DNA from: Xanthobacter dioxanivorans
Lineage (GTDB): Bacteria > Pseudomonadota > Alphaproteobacteria > Rhizobiales > Xanthobacteraceae
Length of the DNA: 64,000 nucleotides
Direction: 5' to 3'
Assembly (NCBI RefSeq): GCF_016807805.1
Contig: NZ_CP063362.1
Span: forward strand, 4,196,501 to 4,260,500
Part shown: positions 17,837-26,113 of the stretch, in pieces
Position numbering within the stretch: the stretch's first letter is position 1
How the letters are laid out: the number at the start of each line of letters is the position of its first letter
Program-made: the position numbers and the translations under genes
Notes under the pieces: generated by a model
What the model was told of the DNA's origin: nothing
Databases searched by the model: none
Seen by the model: only the letters and a program-made list of their open reading frames with translations

Positions 17837-18832
17837 ATGACAAGTCTGGTTGTCGGGGGTACCGGGCTGATCGGACGGCGGCTCTGCGAACGGCTGTCGC
17901 GGCTCTCGGTGGGCATCATCGCCACCACGCGGGCCGCAGGTGAGCGGCCGGCCTGGCCGGGGGTGCAGTGGAAGGTCGTGGACCTCGCCTCGTTCGACGG
18001 GTGGGACGAGCTGCTCCGGCAGGTCGACACGGTCTACCACCTGGCCTGGTCCACCATTCCCTCCAGCGCCTCCCATGATCCGGCGCAGGACGTCACCGAC
18101 AACGTGGTGGGCACCGTGCGCATGCTGGAGGCGGCACGCCGGGCGCCCGGCGTGCGCATCGTGTTCGCCTCCTCCGGCGGCAGCGTCTACGGCCCGCCCG
18201 ATGCCCTGCCGGTGAGCGAGCGGCACCTGACGCGGCCGGTGAGCGCCTATGGCATCTCCAAGCTCACGGTGGAGCACTACATCGAGAAGTATCGCGCCGT
18301 GCACGGCGTGGACGGCATCGCGCTGCGCTTCAGCAATTGCTACGGCGCCGGCCAGAACGAGAAGAAGGGCCTCGGCGCCGTGACCCTGTTCGCCCGCGCC
18401 GGCCTGCGCGGCGAGCCGGTAACCCTCTACGGGGACGGGGACGTGGTGCGCGACTACATCCACGTGGACGACGTGGTCGCCGCCCTGGTCGCCGCCGGCG
18501 GCCGGCGGAACGTTCAAGGCCCGATCAACATCGGCTCCGGGGTCGGGCATTCCCTGAAACAGGTCATCGTCAAGCTCGAGGCGGTGCTCGGGCGTCGCCT
18601 CGCCGTCCACCAGGCCGCGGCGCGCGCCTTTGACGTGAAGGCATCGGTGCTGGATATCGAGCGCGCGCGGGAGCGAATCGGCTGGGGTCCGACCATCGAC
18701 CTCGACCTCGGCATCGAGATGCTGATCGGCGAGTTGCGTGCGGAGTTGGGTCTGGAATGCGCGTCGCCCTTTTCGTCCACTGCTATTATCCCGGGCATTT
18801 TTACGGGACCGAAAGTTACACACGGAACCTAG
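17837..18832 (+). CDS. NAD-dependent epimerase/dehydratase (extended SDR)
   Basis: A 331-residue extended short-chain dehydrogenase. It has the GGTGLIG nucleotide loop at residue 7, the catalytic SAYGISK (Y-x3-K), an upstream Ser in FASSGGSVYG, and NCYGAGQ and RDYIHVDDV further on. These are hallmarks of UDP/GDP-sugar 4-epimerases and 4,6-dehydratase relatives. It probably supplies an activated sugar for the capsule. The start is ATG 17837 behind GTGGGG. The C-terminal 76 bp overlap the start of the next glycosyltransferase in another frame, an unusually long overlap that ties their expression together. Confidence 0.85.
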   Translation: MTSLVVGGTGLIGRRLCERLSRLSVGIIATTRAAGERPAWPGVQWKVVDLASFDGWDELLRQVDTVYHLAWSTIPSSASHDPAQDVTDNVVGTVRMLEAARRAPGVRIVFASSGGSVYGPPDALPVSERHLTRPVSAYGISKLTVEHYIEKYRAVHGVDGIALRFSNCYGAGQNEKKGLGAVTLFARAGLRGEPVTLYGDGDVVRDYIHVDDVVAALVAAGGRRNVQGPINIGSGVGHSLKQVIVKLEAVLGRRLAVHQAAARAFDVKASVLDIERARERIGWGPTIDLDLGIEMLIGELRAELGLECASPFSSTAIIPGIFTGPKVTHGT

Positions 18833-20088
18833 CCCGCGAGCTCGCGTCGCTCGGGCACGAGCCGGTCGTGGTCACCGCCACCTTTCCCGGCGAGCCGCGC
18901 CAGTCCACGCTCGCCGAGCGCGACAGCTTCGACGGCATCCCGGTGATCCGCATCGACCGCAACGTCATCCCGAACCGCGGCGTGCGCGACACCTATGACC
19001 TGCCGGACCTGCATTTCGTCCATGAACGCATCCTGCGCGACGTGCGGCCGGACATCGTCCATGTGTGCCACCTCATCAACCACACCACCGCGCTCCTCGA
19101 CGTGACGCGGCGGCTGGGCTTGACCACGGTGGCGACCTTCACCGACTTTTTCGGCTTCTGCTACAACAACAAGCTCAGCACGCCGGACGGCGCGCTCTGC
19201 GCCGGGCCGAACCGGCAGCGCTCCAATTGCCTCGCCTGCGCGCTGTTTCCGCAGCAGGCGGCGGACGAGGGGTCGGCCGGGCGCCTGCGCCGCGCGATCG
19301 TGCCCCGGGTGCTCGCCCGCGTGCCCCGGCTCGCCGGCCCCGAGGCGCCCACCATCGCCGCGCTGCGCGCGCGGCCGGACCATTTGCGCGCCGCCTACGG
19401 CGCCTATGCCGGGGCGCTGGCGCCGACGCGGTTCCTGCTGGAGGCCTATCGCAAGGCGGGCATCCCGGTGCCGCTGGAGCTCAGCCGGTTCGGCATCGAC
19501 ATCGACCGCGCGCCCAAGCCCGAGCGCCCGCCGGGGCCGACGCGCATCGGCTTCGTCGGCCAGCTCGCCGCTCACAAGGGGCCGCATCTGCTCATCGAGG
19601 CCCTGCGGCGGGTGGGCTCGCCGGCCCTGACGCTGGACATCCATGGCGACGAAGCCATGGACCCGGCCTATGCCGGCCGCCTGCGGGAGCTGGCCGCCGG
19701 CCTGCCGGTGACCTTCCGCGGCACCTTTCCCATGGAGCGCATCGCCGCGGTGCTGGGGGAGATGGACGTGCTGGCCATTCCCTCCACCTGGGTGGAGAAC
19801 AGCCCGCTGATCCTGCTCCAGGCGCTGGCGACCCACACGCCGGTCCTCGTCTCGCGGGTGGAGGGCATGAGCGAGTTCGTGGAGGAAGGGCGCAACGGCT
19901 TCAGCTTCCCCACGGGGTCCGTGGACGACCTGGCCGGACTTCTGGGGCGGTTCGCGGCGACGCCGGGCCTTGCGCGCGAGCTGGGGGCGCAGACGCAATA
20001 TGGACGTACCTCGCGCGCTATGGTGGCGGATGTGGTGGCGCTTTATGATCGCGTCCGTGCCGGGGCGACGGGTCCGGGCGGCGAATGA
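18757..20088 (+). CDS. GT4-family glycosyltransferase
   Basis: A 443-residue GT-B enzyme. The N-terminus VALFVHCYYPGHFYGTESY is the family pattern for the first strand and acceptor loop. The C-terminal half has IGFVGQLAAHKGPHLLIEAL and VENSPLILLQALATHTPVLVS. It carries a Cys-rich insertion (ALCAGPNRQRSNCLACALF, about residue 145-165) comparable to the one in the enzyme at 7378. It is a probable capsule sugar transferase. The start ATG lies inside the 3' end of the epimerase gene. Confidence 0.85.
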   Translation: MRVALFVHCYYPGHFYGTESYTRNLARELASLGHEPVVVTATFPGEPRQSTLAERDSFDGIPVIRIDRNVIPNRGVRDTYDLPDLHFVHERILRDVRPDIVHVCHLINHTTALLDVTRRLGLTTVATFTDFFGFCYNNKLSTPDGALCAGPNRQRSNCLACALFPQQAADEGSAGRLRRAIVPRVLARVPRLAGPEAPTIAALRARPDHLRAAYGAYAGALAPTRFLLEAYRKAGIPVPLELSRFGIDIDRAPKPERPPGPTRIGFVGQLAAHKGPHLLIEALRRVGSPALTLDIHGDEAMDPAYAGRLRELAAGLPVTFRGTFPMERIAAVLGEMDVLAIPSTWVENSPLILLQALATHTPVLVSRVEGMSEFVEEGRNGFSFPTGSVDDLAGLLGRFAATPGLARELGAQTQYGRTSRAMVADVVALYDRVRAGATGPGGE

Positions 20089-20097
20089 GGGCGATGC

Positions 20098-20934
20098 GTG
20101 AAGGCGATGGCGGGCGAGATCAAGGCGGGGGCAGCGGTGCTGGAGCGTGAGCCGGCGGGCATCGCCGGGGATTTCGACCGCTGGCTCGAACGCAACCTGC
20201 TGCGCGACGGCATCGTCCCGGCGGAAGGCGAGATCGCCCCGTTCCCGCCGGCCGATCTCATGCACAACACCACCGGGCTGACCGAGCCGCGCGACTTCGC
20301 CAGCCACGGCGTCGACTTCATGCGCGCGCTGGAGCGCATCAGCCCGCGGCCGCTGCGCACCTGCCCGTCGATCCTCGATTTCGGCGTGGGGGTCGGCCGC
20401 CTCGCCCGGCTTTTCCACGGCTTTGGCGGGCGCTACGTGGGCATGGACGTGGACCCGCGCCACATCGCCTGGGTGGCGGAGAACCTCGCTCATGTGGAAG
20501 CGGTGCTCACCGCGCCCCGCAAGCCGCTTCCGTCCCCTGCCGATAGCTTCGACGCCGTCGTGTCCGTCTCCGTCTTCAGCCATCTGAGCGAGAAGGACCA
20601 CCTGTTCTATCTCGCCGAGCTGGCGCGTGTCGCCCGGCCGGGGGCGGTGCTGCTGCTCTCCATCCACGGGGCGCGGGCGTTGGAGCGGGCGCGTGGCGAG
20701 GCGCGCATCTTCGAGATGCTGTCCATCCCCCGACCGGCCCTCGACGCCGCCGCGGCGGAGCTGGCGGCGGGGCCCGGCTATGCCTTCATCCTCCAGAACG
20801 GCCATCTCACCAGCGCCGCCTATGACTACGGCATCACCTTCGTGTCCGAGGCCTATGTGCGCGCGGTGTGGGGCGGTGGTTCGAGGTGGCGGGCATCGCC
20901 GTCGGCGCTCTTCACGACTTCCAGGACGTCGTGA
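20098..20934 (+). CDS. SAM-dependent methyltransferase (C-terminus shifted)
   Basis: A class I methyltransferase, 278 residues as read. Motif I is ILDFGVGVGRLARLF (about residue 92), followed by VGMDVDPRHIAWV and FDAVVSVSVFSHL. It may methylate a capsule sugar. After YVRAVWG the frame runs into Arg/Ser-rich sequence. If one G is added to the GGGG run at 20870-20873, the protein instead continues RWFEVAGIAVGALHDFQD and ends VVILKAR at 20951, three bases before the next start, a far more natural end. I therefore think the true gene is 20098-20951 with a one-base deficit in this sequence. Confidence 0.75.
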   Translation: MKAMAGEIKAGAAVLEREPAGIAGDFDRWLERNLLRDGIVPAEGEIAPFPPADLMHNTTGLTEPRDFASHGVDFMRALERISPRPLRTCPSILDFGVGVGRLARLFHGFGGRYVGMDVDPRHIAWVAENLAHVEAVLTAPRKPLPSPADSFDAVVSVSVFSHLSEKDHLFYLAELARVARPGAVLLLSIHGARALERARGEARIFEMLSIPRPALDAAAAELAAGPGYAFILQNGHLTSAAYDYGITFVSEAYVRAVWGGGSRWRASPSALFTTSRTS

Positions 20935-20953
20935 TCCTGAAGGCGCGGTGAGG

Positions 20954-22237
20954 ATGGCCGGGCTGCCCGCCGCGCCGCCCATCCGGATCCTTCTGGAGCG
21001 GGGACGCGCCCTTGTCGCGCGGCCGTTCGTGCGGCCCGCCCTGCGCTGGCGGCGGCTGCCGCGGACGTATGGATCCGGCGCCTCGGCCTCCTCGCGCTGG
21101 TTCCGCCTGCTGCGCCTGTCCTTCGTGGCCTGCGTCCTGGTGCCGGCCGTGCTGGCCGCGATCTTCGCCGCCTTCGTCGCCTCGCCGGTCTATGTGTCCG
21201 AGGCCCGCCTCGCCATCCGCGAGGCCATTCCGGAGCGGGCCGGGGCCGATCCCGGCGACGAGGGCGCCAAGGGGGCGGCGGGCGGCATCCTGCGGGGCCT
21301 CTCCAACCTGCTCGGCGGGCTCGGCACCAGCCAGCAGTCGCAGGCGCCCTTCATCTTTACCAATTACGTGACCAGCCGGTCCTATGTCGCCCGGCTCGAC
21401 GAGGAGGGCTGGCTGCGCCGCTTCTTCTCCCGCGCCGGCATCGACCGCTGGTCCGCCCTCGGCGCCGACGCCAGCCTCGAGGACCTGTGGCGCTACTGGA
21501 ACCGGCACGTCACCGCCGCCGTGGACCGCCGGTCGGAGATCGTGCTGCTGCGGGTGCGGGCCTTCTCGCCACAGGATGCGCGCACCCTCGGGGAGCGGGT
21601 GGTGACGGACGGCGAGCGCCTGCTCAACGACATCGTCGTGCGCGCCCGCGCCGATAGCGTGGGCCGGGCGCGCGAACAGCTGGACCGCGCCAGACGGCGC
21701 TACGAGCAGGCGCTGGTGAGCCAGCAGGAATGGCGCGGGCGCCAACGCTCGGTCGATCCCGTCCAGGCGGCCGACGCCCTCGGCGCGAGCCTGCTGCGGC
21801 TGGAGCAGGAGCGCATCTCCGCCGACCGGGAAATGCGCGCGCTGGAACGCCTTTCGGCCCCGGACGGGCCCACCCTCGGCGTGCTGCGCGACCGGGTGCG
21901 GGCGGTGGATTCGGAGATCGCCGACTTCCGGGCGCGCCTCGCCGAGCCCGGCGCGCGGCGCTCGGCGGTGGACGCCCTTGCGTCCTACGAGGAGGCAGAG
22001 CTGGAGGTTCGCTTCGCCGAGACCCTCCAGTCCATCGCTGTTGCCGGCCTGCAGGAGGCGGAGCGGCGGGCACGGGCGCAGAGCGCCTTCGTCAACGTCT
22101 TCGTGCCGCCGAGCCTGCCGACCACTGCCTCCGAGCCGAAATGGTGGAAGACCGGCCTGTTCGTGTTCGCCCTCGCGGGCATCTTCTGGATCAATGCGAT
22201 GATCCTCCTCGCGGTCATCCGCGACCACCGCCACTGA
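20954..22237 (+). CDS. KpsE/Wzz-family capsule export inner-membrane protein (second copy)
   Basis: A 427-residue PCP-type protein. A membrane segment (FVACVLVPAVLAAIFAAFVA, about residues 56-75) is followed by SPVYVSEARLAIRE, a helical periplasmic part with RLEQERISADREMRALERL, and a C-terminal membrane helix (TGLFVFALAGIFWINAMIL). The start ATG 20954 lies 2 bp after the repaired stop of the methyltransferase, a tight operon. It is clearly different in sequence from the KpsE-like proteins at 14579 and 23362. It may serve another exporter or set chain length; its partner is not known. Confidence 0.82.
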   Translation: MAGLPAAPPIRILLERGRALVARPFVRPALRWRRLPRTYGSGASASSRWFRLLRLSFVACVLVPAVLAAIFAAFVASPVYVSEARLAIREAIPERAGADPGDEGAKGAAGGILRGLSNLLGGLGTSQQSQAPFIFTNYVTSRSYVARLDEEGWLRRFFSRAGIDRWSALGADASLEDLWRYWNRHVTAAVDRRSEIVLLRVRAFSPQDARTLGERVVTDGERLLNDIVVRARADSVGRAREQLDRARRRYEQALVSQQEWRGRQRSVDPVQAADALGASLLRLEQERISADREMRALERLSAPDGPTLGVLRDRVRAVDSEIADFRARLAEPGARRSAVDALASYEEAELEVRFAETLQSIAVAGLQEAERRARAQSAFVNVFVPPSLPTTASEPKWWKTGLFVFALAGIFWINAMILLAVIRDHRH

Positions 22238-22278
22238 GGAGGGACGAGGCATGACCGACGCCAACCCGGAGCCGTGCC

Positions 22279-23355
22279 GTGCTGTTTAGCATCGACGAGG
22301 ATGCAGGTTCGCGCATCGTCGGCTGGATCATGCCCGACAATCCGGCGAGCACGCCCCACGTGGCGGTGTTCGCCGGTGGCGAGCTGAAGAAGGTGGTGTC
22401 GGCCAGCGTGCTGCGCCCGCTGCTGCGCGAGCAGGGGCTGCACGAGACCGGAATCTGCGGCTTCGTGATCGACGAGCAGATCCTGTCGAACCTGTCCGAG
22501 GTGCAGGACCTCGAGCTCTACGACGATGCCACCAACATCCGCATCTACCGCCGTCGGCCGGCGGCGGCGCGGACGGATCTCAAGTTCTTCCGGCTGGAGA
22601 CCCGGCTGGTGCCGCAGGCGGCGCTGAACGAGCCGTTTCAGAGCCTGTTCCACATGACCTTCACGCGGCTCGACCGCATTCCCGAGGAGGCGGTGAAGTC
22701 CATCCTCGGCATCGCCTTCACTCCCTCGATCTTCGCCACCGGGCGGCTGTACTACCGCGCCTACGAGCCGCTGCTGCGCGATCGCGGGTTCAAGTGCTCG
22801 GTGCTGGTGCGCGATCCGTTCGAGGAACTGGCGGAGCAGCTCCTCGTGCTGCGCTGGGGGGTGAAGACGCCGAACCTCGCCTATTCGGTGCTCAACGAGG
22901 CCTACCGGCCGCTGGTGGAGAGCCTCTCGCGCGCCAATGTCCAGGAGATGGGCGACCTTCAGACCTGGATCGGCACGCTGACGCCGTTCGAGCGCTCGCT
23001 GATCGCAAGCCCGCTCGCGCGCCTGCTCACCTGCCGTGGCTCGGATGATCAGCTGGAGACCACGGCGGTGGAGAACGCCCTCGACATCCTGTCCGAGATG
23101 GACGTGGTGGGCCTCTCCAGCGAGGTGGAGGCCTATTGGGACACCCTCGCGGCGGTGCTGGAGATCCCCTTGCCCGAAGTGCCGCCCTTGTCCTGGTCGC
23201 GGCAGGTGAAGGAGCTGGAGGCGCAGGTGCGCGAATGGCCGGTGGTGCACGATTTGCTCGCGGCGGACGTGCAGCTCTTCACGGATATCACCGAAGTGTT
23301 CGCGCGCGCCGACGAGGTGACCGAGGAGGCGCCGGTGGCGACCGCGTCGGCCTGA
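22279..23355 (+). CDS. Hypothetical protein of capsule locus
   Basis: A 358-residue soluble-looking protein that I do not recognise. It has no signal peptide or membrane segment. The first 90 residues (VGWIMPDNPAS, VAVFAGGEL, then GICGFVIDE) look like a small beta domain. The rest is helical and acidic, ending with an Ala/Thr tail. The start at GTG 22279 is weakly supported. A strong ribosome site (GAGGAGGGACGAGG) precedes ATG 22251, which opens a 12-codon peptide ending TAG at 22289 that overlaps this GTG. Either translation is coupled to that peptide or the 5' end is misread. The position between two PCP genes suggests a capsule role. Confidence 0.6.
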   Translation: MLFSIDEDAGSRIVGWIMPDNPASTPHVAVFAGGELKKVVSASVLRPLLREQGLHETGICGFVIDEQILSNLSEVQDLELYDDATNIRIYRRRPAAARTDLKFFRLETRLVPQAALNEPFQSLFHMTFTRLDRIPEEAVKSILGIAFTPSIFATGRLYYRAYEPLLRDRGFKCSVLVRDPFEELAEQLLVLRWGVKTPNLAYSVLNEAYRPLVESLSRANVQEMGDLQTWIGTLTPFERSLIASPLARLLTCRGSDDQLETTAVENALDILSEMDVVGLSSEVEAYWDTLAAVLEIPLPEVPPLSWSRQVKELEAQVREWPVVHDLLAADVQLFTDITEVFARADEVTEEAPVATASA

Positions 23356-23361
23356 CGCCTC

Positions 23362-24732
23362 TCACCGGCTGCGGGCGTAGACGCTGGTCACGTAAAGGGC
23401 GATCACCGCCCAGGCCGCGGCCAGGATGCCGAACACGGCGGCGGCCTGCAGGAACGGATGGGGAAAGGCGCGGTCGGCGGGCATGGAAGGCGCCATGAAG
23501 GTGAGGATGTAGACCTGCTTCTGCGCCTGCTGCGCGCGGGCGTCCATCAGCTCCGCCTCGGCGCGCTGGAGCCGCTGCTCGGCCATCCGCCGGCGCATCT
23601 CGATGGCGGCGGAGGCGGCGAGGTTGGCGCTGCTGCCCTCCTGCGGCCGAGCCGTTCCACCCAGCAGTGCGGAATCCAGGGCGGCGATCTTCTCGTCCAG
23701 CGAGCGCAGCCGCTCCTTGAGCGCCCGCACCACGGGGGAATCCTCGTCAAGGCGGGCGCGGGCGGCGGAAAGGTCGGTGTTGAGCGACGAGCGCTGGTCG
23801 CGCAGCTTGGCGATGGTCGTGAAGGAATTGAGGGCGGAGCGGGTGGGGTCGATGGTGCCCTGCACGTTGCGGAACTGCTCGAGCTCGGTGCGGACGAGGG
23901 CGAGCTCGGCGAAGGCGCTGCGTTCCTCCGCCTGCGCCTGGAGCACGCGGTCGCCGCGGTTGCGGGTGGTAAGCTCGTTGGTCACCGCCTCCGCCTGCCG
24001 CAGGATGAAGGCGGCGAGCAGCGCGGCGCTCTCCGGGCTGAAGGCGTCGACCTGGACCTTGATCACCCCCGACAGGGATTCCAGGCTCACGCTCACCTGC
24101 CGGTTCCAGTAGGCGAGCACGTCCTCCATGCTGGCGTCGGCGGCGAGGGCGAAGACGGGGTCGCGCCCCGATACGCCGAACACGCGGCGCAGGTCGAACT
24201 GCTGCTGCAGCGCATCGACCATGGCGCGGCTCTTGAGATAGTCCACCACCACGCGGGCTTCCTGGCTGTTGGGCACCTGCGGGACGCCGTTGCCCGAGGT
24301 CGGCGCGCCGGAGTTGGCGATGGTCTCCAGGTTGCCGCGCACCACGAGGCGCGCCTCCGAACGGAACTGCGGCATCGCCACGAGCCAGAGATAAAGGAAA
24401 GTTGCCGCCGTCGGCAGCACCACCGCGAGGAGAAAGCTCGCCAGGGCCACCTGCGCGCGGGTGAGCGTCAGCAGCCGGGCGCTCGCTCCGGGCGCGGTTC
24501 CAGCCCGGACACCAGCGGGCAAGGGGCTCGGGCTCGGCGCAAGGAGGGGCGCGAGGGTGGCGATGCGGCGGGCGACCGGGCGCATGATCGGCGCCAGGCG
24601 GCGGAGCACCACCAACGGCATCTGCGCGATCGGCCGGACGGTACGGCGCACCGCCTCCGCCCCACCCGCCTCCGCCTGACCCGGCTGGAGCGCCTTGGAG
24701 ATCCCGCTGTGCGCGTGCGCCGGGGAGCTCAT
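23362..24732 (-). CDS. KpsE/Wzz-family capsule export inner-membrane protein (third copy)
   Basis: A 456-residue PCP protein. A Pro/Ala-rich cytoplasmic N-terminus (about 100 residues) is followed by a membrane helix (ASFLLAVVLPTAATFLYLWL, about 97-116), the PQFRSEARLVVRG motif, a coiled-coil periplasmic region (about 240-400), and a C-terminal membrane helix (AAVFGILAAAWAVIALYV). It lies 11 bp downstream of the KpsD/Wza-like lipoprotein gene on the same strand, so these two probably pair across the envelope. It is convergent with, and 6 bp from, the hypothetical gene at 22279. Confidence 0.85.
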   Translation of the reverse strand: MSSPAHAHSGISKALQPGQAEAGGAEAVRRTVRPIAQMPLVVLRRLAPIMRPVARRIATLAPLLAPSPSPLPAGVRAGTAPGASARLLTLTRAQVALASFLLAVVLPTAATFLYLWLVAMPQFRSEARLVVRGNLETIANSGAPTSGNGVPQVPNSQEARVVVDYLKSRAMVDALQQQFDLRRVFGVSGRDPVFALAADASMEDVLAYWNRQVSVSLESLSGVIKVQVDAFSPESAALLAAFILRQAEAVTNELTTRNRGDRVLQAQAEERSAFAELALVRTELEQFRNVQGTIDPTRSALNSFTTIAKLRDQRSSLNTDLSAARARLDEDSPVVRALKERLRSLDEKIAALDSALLGGTARPQEGSSANLAASAAIEMRRRMAEQRLQRAEAELMDARAQQAQKQVYILTFMAPSMPADRAFPHPFLQAAAVFGILAAAWAVIALYVTSVYARSR

Positions 24733-24743
24733 CGCCGCGCCCG

Positions 24744-25895
24744 CTACTGCGCCACCACGGCGGTGCTCACCACGGGCTGAGCCACGGCGTTGAAGAGGGA
24801 GGTGATCTTCTGCAGGTCCGCCAGCGGCGCATTGGCGATGTAGATCGCATCCTTGTTGCGGATCTGGAAGCTGCGGGCGAGGAACAGGGCGTTGGGATCA
24901 CGCATGTTCCAGCGATAGATCACGCGCACATAGCCCTGGCTCTGCAGCGGCCGGGCATCCGGCCGCAATTGCGCGGCGAAGCGCACCGGCTCGATGCGCA
25001 TCAGGTACACGCCGGACGGATCGGCGCGGGCATCGAGCAGGCCGCCCACGCGGGCGATCGATTCTTCGAGGGTGATGCCCACCGCGTCGAATGGCACGAT
25101 GGTGGGATTGCCGGCGGCGCCGAACACGGTGAAGGTCTGCGGATCGCGGATGAGCACGATCTTGTCTTGCGGGCGGACATAGACGTCCTCGGCCGGATTG
25201 TTCAGCAGGACCTGCATGGGCACGGTCACGGTGGCGCCGCTGCGGCTGAGCCGCACGAACACCTCGTGGGCCGGAACCTTGATGCCCCCGGCCGCGGCGA
25301 TCACGTCCAGCACCCGGTCGCCGCGCGGGGACAGGGGCACCACCGCGCCGGTGGTGACCTCGCCGAGCACGGTCGCGGCGTTGCTGACGCTCTTCGACAC
25401 CACCACCACCACCTGCGGCTCGATGGCCTTGCCGGAGAGGCGGTCGACGATGGTGGCCTCGATCTGCGCCGTGGTCTTGCCCGCCACCGGGATCCGGCCG
25501 GCATAGGGCACGGTGATCGAGCCATCCTGCGCCACCTGCTGCTCCGGGATCGCGGCGCTGCGCGAGCCGGTGCCGAGGCGGTCGATCACTGGCCCGGAAA
25601 ACAGGCCGCCGGCCGCCGCCTCCCAGATGGTCACCGTCAGGCTGTCACCGACGCCGACCACATAGCGGCTCGGGGGCCGGTAGTCGCCGAAGCGCGCCCC
25701 GAACGTGGCGGGGCGCTCCTGGGCCAGGAGATAGAGGGTGCGATCATCCACATCCACCAGCAGGTACCGCTGGTCGTCCTCCGGCTGGGCCGTCTCCAGA
25801 TCGACCCGCGATGGCCCCGACGATGGCAGCGCGGTACAGCCAAGCAGGCTCCCGCACAGGAGCGCGAATGCAAGAATTCGAGCGTAAGCCTGCAT
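24744..25895 (-). CDS. kpsD: Polysaccharide export outer-membrane lipoprotein (KpsD/Wza family)
   Basis: A 383-residue protein with a lipoprotein signal peptide, the lipobox LLGC placing the lipidated Cys at residue 20. The polysaccharide export domain begins around RYVVGVGDSLTVTIWE and includes QDGSITVPYAGRIPVAGKT. SLBB-like segments follow (VLGEVTTGAVVPLS and later FGAAGNPTIVPFD). It should form the outer-membrane channel through which capsule leaves the cell. It is the first gene of a minus-strand pair with the third KpsE-like protein. A 218-bp AT-richer region separates it from the divergent SDR gene and should hold both promoters. Confidence 0.9.
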   Translation of the reverse strand: MQAYARILAFALLCGSLLGCTALPSSGPSRVDLETAQPEDDQRYLLVDVDDRTLYLLAQERPATFGARFGDYRPPSRYVVGVGDSLTVTIWEAAAGGLFSGPVIDRLGTGSRSAAIPEQQVAQDGSITVPYAGRIPVAGKTTAQIEATIVDRLSGKAIEPQVVVVVSKSVSNAATVLGEVTTGAVVPLSPRGDRVLDVIAAAGGIKVPAHEVFVRLSRSGATVTVPMQVLLNNPAEDVYVRPQDKIVLIRDPQTFTVFGAAGNPTIVPFDAVGITLEESIARVGGLLDARADPSGVYLMRIEPVRFAAQLRPDARPLQSQGYVRVIYRWNMRDPNALFLARSFQIRNKDAIYIANAPLADLQKITSLFNAVAQPVVSTAVVAQ

Positions 25896-26113
25896 GAAAA
25901 TTCAGATTCTCGTCCGCCGCTACGATACCGTCGCTGTTATACATGTCGCGATTGGCGAGATCGACCTAGCCATACAACGTTTAAGGGAGTGTTGCGGTTG
26001 TGCAACATTGGGACGACTGGTCGCATAACCGGGCCACTGGTATGGGGATGGCGTCCTGTGGCGCCGGGGGAAAAACGGCCCGGCGGTAGCACAGGGGGTA
26101 TGGCGGCGCGGGC

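Noticed and set aside
14546..18832. 1428-codon plus-strand open frame
   Set aside because: Only the last 331 codons (from 17837) encode a protein, the epimerase. The rest runs antisense to kpsE and out of frame through the GT4 gene at 16017.
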